Shown here: in pieces, positions 17,590 to 24,339 of the stretch
Numbering within the stretch: position 1 is the stretch's first letter
How the letters are laid out: every line of letters begins with the position of its first letter
Source of the DNA: F22 sp963675625
Lineage (GTDB): Bacteria; Bacteroidota; Bacteroidia; Bacteroidales; Bacteroidaceae
Assembly: GCA_963675625.1 (NCBI GenBank)
Contig: OY776497.1
Coordinates: 2,108,001 to 2,172,000, forward strand
DNA: 64,000 nucleotides
Direction of reading: 5' to 3'
The notes under the pieces: model-generated
Database searches by the model: none
Told to the model about the DNA's origin: nothing
Seen by the model: only the letters and a program-made list of their open reading frames with translations
Position numbers and translations under genes: made by a program

Positions 17590-19209
17590 CTAGAATTTGA
17601 AGCCAAATGTCGCCATAAATTTGTTCCTATTATGAGTCAATTCATTGGCAGTTACTCCGTCTGCATTGAACGCATAGAAGTCTGTTTTATAAGTGTTAAA
17701 TTGATAGGCAAAATCGGTGTAAAATGAATTAGTCCATTTATATCCTAAGCCTAATGTATAGTTATATTGTTCTTTCATGTTTTCCCAACTAGTATCTGTT
17801 TCAATAGAATTAATAGCCAATGAGCGTCTTGATGATTCTTTGACAACTGGAGTAATGTAATTATACCCGGCACGTAGTGCAAGACCAGGTGCTGCACGCC
17901 ATTCTATCCCTAATTTGAACGTAGATACTCCTTTCATATATTGGTCAATAAGTTGATTTTCTTCAATCATCTTTTCACCATTATCATAACGTAGACTAGA
18001 TTGAGAGTAATCAGCGTATTCATATTCAAGACCTATAGCCACTTCGCGTCCCACTGTATATCCTAAACTAAAGTTGTAACGCCAAGGTGTGTATAGTTCA
18101 CGTTTTGTAGTCATATCACCTACAATCACTCTACGTCCGTTATTGTCGTAGAAGTATGTTGTGTCGTAATCAAAGAGTTCGTCATCTGTGATTTGACCGT
18201 CTAGGTTCATATCCATATCACTTTGAATTTTTGCACTACTCAATGTCTTTAGTTTATAGAAAGTCGGTGTATGGATGGCAAATCCTAAGCGTAACGGAGA
18301 TTCAAGTACTGGACGAACAATCATACCAATTTTAAAATCGACCCCAGTACCAGTTGTTGTTTCCCATGTGTCAAGGGTATATTTAGATGGATCACCTTGT
18401 AGTTGTTCTTGATATTGACTATGAAATTCTGTATCTACATCTTTGATACCTAGACTAGCGCCAAAATAAACTTGATCGTAGATGTTAAAACCTAGACCAA
18501 AATCGATGGCATATATGCCACCTTTACGTTCGCCCCAATAGTTACTATATATGGTTTGGGCTTGATCGTTGACATGACTAATCAACGAACGATATTCTTG
18601 AGAACCAGCTGGATTTTCTTCGATAAGACTGCCTTTCCAGCCTAGAGCACCTAGAAATGGAATGTTTTCGTTATCAACAAAATTGGGAGCGTCAAGAGCG
18701 TTTGGATATAAACCACCAATTGTATTGCCATTAGCATATTGATGCGGTCCCACTTGATGGGCCATTTGGTCAGTTTGCGAAGCACCATAAAAAGTAGAGC
18801 TGCTAGATAAAGTTTTATCCCAGTTGGATTGTCGGTAGACATTGATTCCAAAATTGAAAAATCGTAAAGGCTCTATATTACTTTGTTTGTTAGCAAATAC
18901 AAACCCGATATTGTCAAAGCTCCCTCTAAATTTATTGACATCATTTGTGTAGCTATCTACATTTGTGTTGACTAAACTAGCAGTCATGGCAAATTCAGAT
19001 GATCTGAATAAGCCAAGACCTGCGGGATTGGTATCCATTGTTGACATGTCAGCTCCAAGAGCTCCCATAGCACCACCCATACCTACATATCTTGCAGTTC
19101 CATTAAGATCATATTGACTGAATTGGCTAGCTGTATACTGGCTTTGTGCTTGTAGAGCTAATGGGCTAAGGCCTGCAAGTATGGTTAGAGATAGAATGTA
19201 TTTTTTCAT
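17590..19209 (-). CDS. FadL/OmpP1-like outer membrane protein
   Basis: A 539-residue beta-barrel outer-membrane protein with a signal peptide (MKKYILSLTILAGLSPLALQAQ). Just after it, GTARYVGMGGAMGALGADMSTMDTNPAGLGLFRSSEF is the N-terminal hatch/NPA motif of the FadL/OmpP1/TodX family. The rest is alternating beta strands, ending in FMATFGFKF with a terminal Phe, as expected for barrel insertion. FadL-type proteins admit hydrophobic compounds; Bacteroides homologues are sometimes named hemin receptor without good support. An inverted repeat lies just upstream (19245-19291). Confidence 0.85.
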   Translation of the reverse strand: MKKYILSLTILAGLSPLALQAQSQYTASQFSQYDLNGTARYVGMGGAMGALGADMSTMDTNPAGLGLFRSSEFAMTASLVNTNVDSYTNDVNKFRGSFDNIGFVFANKQSNIEPLRFFNFGINVYRQSNWDKTLSSSSTFYGASQTDQMAHQVGPHQYANGNTIGGLYPNALDAPNFVDNENIPFLGALGWKGSLIEENPAGSQEYRSLISHVNDQAQTIYSNYWGERKGGIYAIDFGLGFNIYDQVYFGASLGIKDVDTEFHSQYQEQLQGDPSKYTLDTWETTTGTGVDFKIGMIVRPVLESPLRLGFAIHTPTFYKLKTLSSAKIQSDMDMNLDGQITDDELFDYDTTYFYDNNGRRVIVGDMTTKRELYTPWRYNFSLGYTVGREVAIGLEYEYADYSQSSLRYDNGEKMIEENQLIDQYMKGVSTFKLGIEWRAAPGLALRAGYNYITPVVKESSRRSLAINSIETDTSWENMKEQYNYTLGLGYKWTNSFYTDFAYQFNTYKTDFYAFNADGVTANELTHNRNKFMATFGFKF

Positions 19210-19244
19210 CGTTATAATGATTTATAAGTGAATAATCAAAGTTT

Positions 19245-19291
19245 TTTCTGCTTGCCAATACTCTCCAATATAGATTATTGGCAAGCAGAAA
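19245..19291 (-). terminator. Perfect 16-bp inverted repeat between two envelope genes
   Basis: TTTCTGCTTGCCAATA and its exact complement are separated by 15 bases. It lies 9 bases downstream of the Ser/Arg-rich gene and 35 bases upstream of the FadL-like start. No T run follows on the minus strand (the tail is AAAAAAC), so it is not a textbook terminator. It may be an mRNA-stabilising end or a weak terminator. Confidence 0.5.
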
Positions 19292-19300
19292 GTTTATTTG

Positions 19301-20950
19301 TTATCGTCTTGAATGTCTAGATGACCCGCCACTTCGTGAAGATCTTGATGATCCACTGCTTCGTGAGGAACTTGATGAACTTCTTGACGAACTACTGCCA
19401 CTATAGCTTCGTGTACTTGTGGATGACGAACTATTGTAGCTTTCGCTTCTACTTCTAGAACTCCTATTATAGCTACGTGAAGGTGATGATGAACTTCTTG
19501 TACGGCTTGGTGTGTAGCGTCTGTTTAAAGTAGAACTACTACTTGGAGTTGAGTAACTACGAGTACGTGTACTGCGACTGCTGTTGTACTTGCTATTAGT
19601 AGAACGAGTATACATATTGCGACTACGATTACTAGTAGATGGGCCTGTATAACTACGATTACCAGAAGAAGCACGTGAGTTAGAGTAACTAGATCTTCTA
19701 TTTCTAGAATATGAGTCTGTGTTTACTCGAGCTCTTGGTGTACTGACTCTTCTAGATTGGTATGACTTATTACTAGAATTGCTTCTTGTTGGATAAGAGT
19801 ACTTATAAGTACTTCTAGTATTTGATGTAGATCTTACACCACTAGAACGAGTATTTGACTGATTTCTAGTAGGATATGTGTACTTATAAGTTCTACTTCT
19901 ATTGTTAGAATGTACACCACCAGTACGCGTGTTAGCACCTCTTGAAGTATATGTACCTCTAGTTGTTCGGCTTGTATTCCGTGAACCATCAGTATAGTAA
20001 CCAGATGTACGTCGAGAACTTGTTACACGGTAGCCTTCACTACGTGAGCGGGTGCTTGAAGCGCGACTGGAACCAGTGCTGTAATGACTTCTAGACCTAG
20101 AAGTGGTTGCACGGCTGTTGGCACCATAATATCGTCTATTGTTTGGTGTACGTACAGAACCATAGCGTGAGAATCCAGATACATATCCTCTACTAGTGCG
20201 TACTCTAGGCATGTATCCCCAATGGTAATTGTGGTGATGGCCATATCTGTAATATGGGTAATGACTATATCTATATGGCCCATAATAATGGTGTCTGTAA
20301 TAACTTGGATAATAGCCATAAGACCAAGAATCCCAAGGATCATAAAATGGATCATAATAACTGTACCCGCTATAATAGAATGGATTCGTCCAGTTTAATC
20401 CGAATGACCATCCACTGCCAAGATAGAAACTAGTACCTATTGACCAGTTGCCATTGAAGCGTACGTTGGGAGCAAACATGCCACGTCCAATTCTCCAATC
20501 CCAATATAAACTATTAGTTGTAGTTGGGAAGCAATATGCATAGTGGTTATCTACATAAACATTCCACTCATAAGAACTAGCACCATGCACCATATCCCAG
20601 TAATAAGGACTACTTAGACTGATACGGAAGGAAGCTTGTCCAAATTGAATTTGTCTCATAGCATATTCATAATCATCTTGATCGCCATCGAACCCGTTTA
20701 CCCAATAACCAGTATTTTGTGGGTCGGTCAATGTGTCTTGATAGTTATAAAGATAATTATCATTGTTATTATCTCTGGTGATAGTAGTGACCGTCTTATC
20801 CTGTGTTGGATTGCGGTATTTCTCTTTGACAACAACTACTTTACTTTTCCCCTCTGTAGGATTGAAGTACATATCATCGTCATAGCTCTGTCCCATCATG
20901 CTCACAGGGACGAGCACCAAACTAAGGGTTAATAGAACTAATCGTTTCAT
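19301..20950 (-). CDS. Secreted low-complexity protein, Tyr/His-rich then Ser/Arg-rich
   Basis: A 549-residue protein with a clear signal peptide (MKRLVLLTLSLVLVPVSMMGQS). Residues about 25-190 are ordinary, with W/Y-rich segments (YYWDMVHGASSYEWNVYVDNHY, FYLGSGWSFGLNWTNP). About residues 195-250 are extremely Tyr/His-rich (SYGYYPSYYRHHYYGPYRY). From about residue 250 to the end the composition is dominated by Ser, Arg, Thr and Tyr, with irregular repeats such as YKYTYPTRNQS/YKYSYPTRSNS and RSSRSRSES. Similar Bacteroides proteins have been labelled vitellogenin-like, purely on composition. Its real role is unknown; an envelope or surface, polyanion- or metal-binding protein is a guess. A partial -7 (TATCTTTG, 20985-20992, minus) lies upstream. 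Confidence 0.85.
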   Translation of the reverse strand: MKRLVLLTLSLVLVPVSMMGQSYDDDMYFNPTEGKSKVVVVKEKYRNPTQDKTVTTITRDNNNDNYLYNYQDTLTDPQNTGYWVNGFDGDQDDYEYAMRQIQFGQASFRISLSSPYYWDMVHGASSYEWNVYVDNHYAYCFPTTTNSLYWDWRIGRGMFAPNVRFNGNWSIGTSFYLGSGWSFGLNWTNPFYYSGYSYYDPFYDPWDSWSYGYYPSYYRHHYYGPYRYSHYPYYRYGHHHNYHWGYMPRVRTSRGYVSGFSRYGSVRTPNNRRYYGANSRATTSRSRSHYSTGSSRASSTRSRSEGYRVTSSRRTSGYYTDGSRNTSRTTRGTYTSRGANTRTGGVHSNNRSRTYKYTYPTRNQSNTRSSGVRSTSNTRSTYKYSYPTRSNSSNKSYQSRRVSTPRARVNTDSYSRNRRSSYSNSRASSGNRSYTGPSTSNRSRNMYTRSTNSKYNSSRSTRTRSYSTPSSSSTLNRRYTPSRTRSSSSPSRSYNRSSRSRSESYNSSSSTSTRSYSGSSSSRSSSSSSRSSGSSRSSRSGGSSRHSRR

Positions 20951-21010
20951 AATACAAATCTTTTAGTGATTACTTTTGACATTACAAAGATAGGAAGTAT
21001 GTATAACAAT

Positions 21011-21049
21011 AGGGACGGAAATTCCCCAAACGTATGGGGGGAATTCCCT
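21011..21049. promoter_or_regulatory. GC-rich imperfect inverted repeat in divergent region
   Basis: AATTCCCC (21020-21027) pairs with GGGGAATT (21038-21045), and outer AGGG/CCCT pairs close it around a 5-base bulge. It lies midway between the divergent Ser/Arg-rich protein gene and prmA, in a position suited to a shared operator. No known binder. Confidence 0.35.
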
Positions 21050-21075
21050 ATTTGTGATATCCATCTACGAAAAGC

Positions 21076-21106
21076 TTGTGTATTTTGTGGGAAAATACTA
21101 AGTTTG
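21076..21106 (+). promoter_or_regulatory. prmA promoter, leaderless arrangement
   Basis: TTG at 21076-21078, 20 bp, TAAGTTTG at 21099-21106. The ATG of prmA begins 5 bases after the last G, so transcription would start at or within a few bases of the start codon. Confidence 0.65.
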
Positions 21107-21110
21107 CTGC

Positions 21111-21977
21111 ATGAAATACATTGAATTTATTTGGCATGCATTGCCTGTGAACGATATTGCCTATGATTTACTAGCTGCAGATCTTGGGGAGATTGGTTTT
21201 GAGAGTTTTATTCAAGAGGATGATGTGCTTAAAGCATACATTCAAGATACCTTGGTAGATATGGAAGCTATTGAGGCATTGGTAGAAGATTTTTCTTTAC
21301 CTAGGGTGAAATTGACATATACGCATGATGCAGTAGAGGATAAGAATTGGAATGAGGAGTGGGAGAAGAATTACTTCCAACCGATAGTTGTGGGTAATCG
21401 TTGTGTTGTGCATAGCACATTTCACAAGGATGTTCCTGAAGCTGAGTATGCCATTGTGATAAATCCCCAGATGTCATTTGGTACCGGGCATCATTCGACA
21501 ACCTCTTTAGTTTTACAATATCTTTTGGATGACGAGGCTATAGTCTTGAGAAACAACCTACAAGGTGGACGTGTGCTTGATATGGGATGTGGTACTTCTA
21601 TTCTAGGTATTATGGCTAGCAAACGTGGAGCTCTATCTGTCTTTGGTGTTGATATTGATGAGCATTGTATCATCAATTCTGAAGAAAATGTAGTGTTGAA
21701 CCATGTGGATAATCTTAAGGTACAATTGGGAGATGCAACTAGCTTGCTTGGTACTGGTCCATATAATGTAGTCGTGGCGAATATCAATCGCAATATATTA
21801 TTGAATGATATGAAGTTCTATGTTGATGAGATGGCTGATGGTGCTTGTCTCATTATGAGTGGTTTCTATACAGAGGATGTAGCTGTTATTCAAGCATGCG
21901 CCGAAGATTTAGGTTTGAAGAAGCTTGAGCAACGCACCAATGATAACTGGGCGGCTTTGCTGTTTGTGAAAAAATAG
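21111..21977 (+). CDS. prmA: Ribosomal protein L11 methyltransferase
   Basis: A 288-residue S-adenosylmethionine-dependent methyltransferase that methylates ribosomal protein L11. The N-terminal L11-binding part (IEFIWHALPVNDIAYDLLAADLGEIGFESF) is followed by the conserved INPQMSFGTGHHSTTSL, the cofactor loop GRVLDMGCGTSILGIMASKRGA and the catalytic-region VVANINRNILLNDM. The length is normal. No other Met is available near the start, so the ATG at 21111 is firm even though the promoter lies directly against it. A terminator follows. Confidence 0.96.
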   Translation: MKYIEFIWHALPVNDIAYDLLAADLGEIGFESFIQEDDVLKAYIQDTLVDMEAIEALVEDFSLPRVKLTYTHDAVEDKNWNEEWEKNYFQPIVVGNRCVVHSTFHKDVPEAEYAIVINPQMSFGTGHHSTTSLVLQYLLDDEAIVLRNNLQGGRVLDMGCGTSILGIMASKRGALSVFGVDIDEHCIINSEENVVLNHVDNLKVQLGDATSLLGTGPYNVVVANINRNILLNDMKFYVDEMADGACLIMSGFYTEDVAVIQACAEDLGLKKLEQRTNDNWAALLFVKK

Positions 21978-22002
21978 TGAATGCTCAATTCGTCACAATT
22001 AT

Positions 22003-22040
22003 ATAAGGATATGCCTACATTTGAGTTGGCATATCCTTAT
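22003..22040 (+). terminator. Intrinsic terminator after prmA
   Basis: A perfect 13-bp stem ATAAGGATATGCC/GGCATATCCTTAT with a 12-base loop, then a T-rich tail (ttgtgttttt). Confidence 0.82.
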
Positions 22041-22054
22041 TTGTGTTTTTGATA

Positions 22055-22267
22055 TTATTTATTCCTTTTATAATCAGAATAAATTAAAAACAAAAATATT
22101 AGTAGACTTGCATATAAAGTAGCTGATTTGTACTCAGCATAGAACATACTATCTATTAATAAATACAGCCAAGCTAATGAGCCTAATATATAGAGAATTC
22201 TTGTTTTTTTAGTGTCATAATAACTATTGTTAAGTCGTTTGTGCCATATGCTGTAAAATTTAATCAC
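22055..22267 (-). CDS. Small two-helix membrane protein, hypothetical
   Basis: A 70-residue candidate gene with two hydrophobic segments (ILYILGSLAWLYLLIDSMF and ATLYASLLIFLFLIY) flanked by basic residues (YDTKKTR and DYKRNK). No family is recognised. The start is a GTG, and TACCTTTG on the minus strand (22273-22280) ends 5 bases before it, a layout shared with prmA and the NhaC-family gene. The TTG at -33 is 23 bp away rather than 19-20. It converges with prmA across a terminator. It is probably real, but codon evidence is limited by its size. Confidence 0.5.
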   Translation of the reverse strand: MIKFYSIWHKRLNNSYYDTKKTRILYILGSLAWLYLLIDSMFYAEYKSATLYASLLIFLFLIYSDYKRNK

Positions 22268-22506
22268 CAGTACAAAGGTAATGTACTCTAATTTATAATC
22301 CTACAATTTGAGTTCGCATATAATTCGCAAATTGAAAAAGTACATTGCTTACAAATTGTCAAGTAGATTTCTTGTCTATCAATTGGTAAACGCCAAGCTT
22401 TGTCCTTTTGATGTATTTCTATCTAAATACAGTTGGTCGTTAGTTGGGAATTGATAAAGTGACATTATTTATAAAAAATATGTAGTATGAACTTCGTGAC
22501 GGGTTG

Positions 22507-22878
22507 CTAGTTCCTTTCACTCCGTGTTGTTACTGTAGCTCCGTCTAAGTCTCCTCCCATAGGAGGGTTACATTTAGTGATTGCCAACTCAACTTGTTCA
22601 ATTATAGGAAACCGTTCGTAGATAGCTCTATGTATACGGCCAGATACATGTTCTAGTAATTCACTAGGGATAGCCATTTGTTCTTGAATGGTTTCTAGTA
22701 AATCAGCATAACTGACAGTAAGTGTCAAATCGTCTTTATCCATAGCTGCTTTAAAATCACCTTTAACTGTAAGGGTTACATGGAAGTGATTCCCAATTTT
22801 TTTTTCTTGTGGATCTACTCCATGATAGGCAAAGCAACGTACTTTTTCAAGGGTTATTTGTGTGTCTAATACGTACAT
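22507..22878 (-). CDS. folB: Dihydroneopterin aldolase
   Basis: A 123-residue FolB, which cleaves 7,8-dihydroneopterin to 6-hydroxymethyl-7,8-dihydropterin and glycolaldehyde in folate synthesis. Family marks are VRCFAYHGVDPQEKKIGNHFHV (with the active-site Tyr/His/Glu region), SYADLLETIQ and ELAITKCNPPMGGDLDGATV. The length is normal. It lies 22 bases behind the acyltransferase gene on the same strand and is probably read with it. The 239 bases between this gene and the small membrane protein hold no further feature I can support. Confidence 0.95.
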   Translation of the reverse strand: MYVLDTQITLEKVRCFAYHGVDPQEKKIGNHFHVTLTVKGDFKAAMDKDDLTLTVSYADLLETIQEQMAIPSELLEHVSGRIHRAIYERFPIIEQVELAITKCNPPMGGDLDGATVTTRSERN

Positions 22879-22900
22879 AATTTGGATCTTAGTATGTTAT

Positions 22901-24163
22901 TTATTTAGAATTTTGTATTTCTCTTAATTGTTCCTCAATGGATTCTTTCGTTTGTGCTCCAGTCCATTCAATTGTCTTTTGGGGATAGGTAGGAGTTGTT
23001 TTTCGTTTGTAAGATAGCGTATTTCTTTTCAAACGATGAATAAGCATTTGTCTTTCTAATCTTTTTTGATTTCTAAAGTATGCATATTCTTCTTCTGGTG
23101 TCATGAGGGTTTTATCTTTATATACCAGAGGATGTAGTTTATCAGGCCCTGGCTGTATTTTGATAAAATCTTTTTGTGCAACTACTCGTGGAAATAATGT
23201 AGTAATTATTGGAGTTAGTGCATAACAGGCAATAATAGTTAGTGTATAAATCACAGCGATTTGCCACCACGGGTTGTCAAAAAAATGAGATAGACTATGC
23301 TGTAAGAAAACAACAATTGTTGAGTGAATTCCTAGTGCTACAATACTCGTTTTGCCAAGTTGAGAGACTATTGGGAGATGATTGATTAATTTACAGACAA
23401 GAAGAATAGATAAAATACCACTGAATCCAGCAAGGTAAAATCCTACTAGGCTATTGTGTATAACATTGCAGCGTAGCCCTATATCCCCAGCTGAGAAATA
23501 CAAAAGAATAATTAAACATACAACGATAGTGGGAATATACTTGTCGTATCTATGTTTTTGTAAAAAAAAATTGTATCTTCTTATCCAAAAACCTCCAAAA
23601 TAAAATGGGAGTGCAGCCATGGCTACGTCAATATACAATGGAAGTTCGATCCTAGATTTTGCCAATATATACCCTATGCAACCTATTCCAATAATCGTGA
23701 GTATAAATAACTTTTCGTTGCGTTGTCTGAGCCATTTATGTACGATATAGAATAAGCCGTTACATACGAACAAAGCTAGTAAAAACCAGATTGGTGGATT
23801 GTATCTGATGAGGCTATGACCCGAAAATGGGATGAGTAATTCGTGCATACTAGGAGCTATCTGAAACAAATCAGGTTTAATGCCTCTCAGTATATATGCG
23901 CAAAAGAATGGGATCAGAAAGAAAAACAAAAATGGAATAATTAATCGATTAATTTTTCGAATAATAAATTCAGTTGCTCCATTATAGGGTTTAAAAAAGA
24001 CACCTGATATGAAAAAGTAAAGCGGCATACGAAAGCTGGCAATCATATGGTGGGGATCTAATTGATTTATAGGGCCGCCTACATGAAAAAGGATAACCAA
24101 GAGGATGCATACCCCTTTGGTCAGATCTATAAATGGTATCCTCTTTGTCGTGATTTTTGTCAT
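22901..24163 (-). CDS. Acyltransferase family 3 membrane protein
   Basis: A 420-residue integral membrane protein of the acyltransferase-3 (OafA/NolL-like) family, with about ten helices over residues 8-325. The opening RIPFIDLTKGVCILLVILFHVGG holds the conserved His and MIASFRMPLYFFISGVFF is the second signature. Such enzymes O-acetylate extracellular sugars or envelope glycans. The last about 90 residues are hydrophilic and Arg/Lys/Glu-rich (YFRNQKRLERQMLIHRLKRN), an unusual cytoplasmic tail for this family. The acceptor is unknown. Likely two-gene operon with folB from a promoter at 24209-24237. Confidence 0.88.
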   Translation of the reverse strand: MTKITTKRIPFIDLTKGVCILLVILFHVGGPINQLDPHHMIASFRMPLYFFISGVFFKPYNGATEFIIRKINRLIIPFLFFFLIPFFCAYILRGIKPDLFQIAPSMHELLIPFSGHSLIRYNPPIWFLLALFVCNGLFYIVHKWLRQRNEKLFILTIIGIGCIGYILAKSRIELPLYIDVAMAALPFYFGGFWIRRYNFFLQKHRYDKYIPTIVVCLIILLYFSAGDIGLRCNVIHNSLVGFYLAGFSGILSILLVCKLINHLPIVSQLGKTSIVALGIHSTIVVFLQHSLSHFFDNPWWQIAVIYTLTIIACYALTPIITTLFPRVVAQKDFIKIQPGPDKLHPLVYKDKTLMTPEEEYAYFRNQKRLERQMLIHRLKRNTLSYKRKTTPTYPQKTIEWTGAQTKESIEEQLREIQNSK

Positions 24164-24208
24164 ACTGAAAATAGCCTATATATTGTTCCTCTCTTTACTC
24201 TCTTCATG

Positions 24209-24237
24209 CAAATATACTAATAAACCAGCTATTTCAA
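24209..24237 (-). promoter_or_regulatory. Promoter of the acyltransferase-folB pair
   Basis: On the minus strand TTG (24237-24235), 18 bp, TATATTTG (24216-24209). The spacing is one base shorter than usual in this window. The start codon at 24163 lies about 45 bases downstream. Confidence 0.6.
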
Positions 24238-24251
24238 AAAAATGAGCATAC

Positions 24252-24290
24252 AAAAAGGGGCGCATAAGTCGCTACCTATACACCCCTTTT
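24252..24290 (-). terminator. Intrinsic terminator after malQ
   Basis: On the minus strand AAAAGGGG and CCCCTTTT form the stem, followed by a further T (cttttTg). It lies 49 bases past the malQ stop. Confidence 0.75.
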
Positions 24291-24339
24291 CTACATTTAC
24301 TTAAATCTATCTTTTTTATGAAGTTTATTTCTCTTTTTA

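Noticed and set aside
20023..20355. 110-codon Ile/His/Thr-rich minus-strand frame
   Set aside because: It is a shifted frame of the low-complexity protein; its composition mirrors that gene's repeats.
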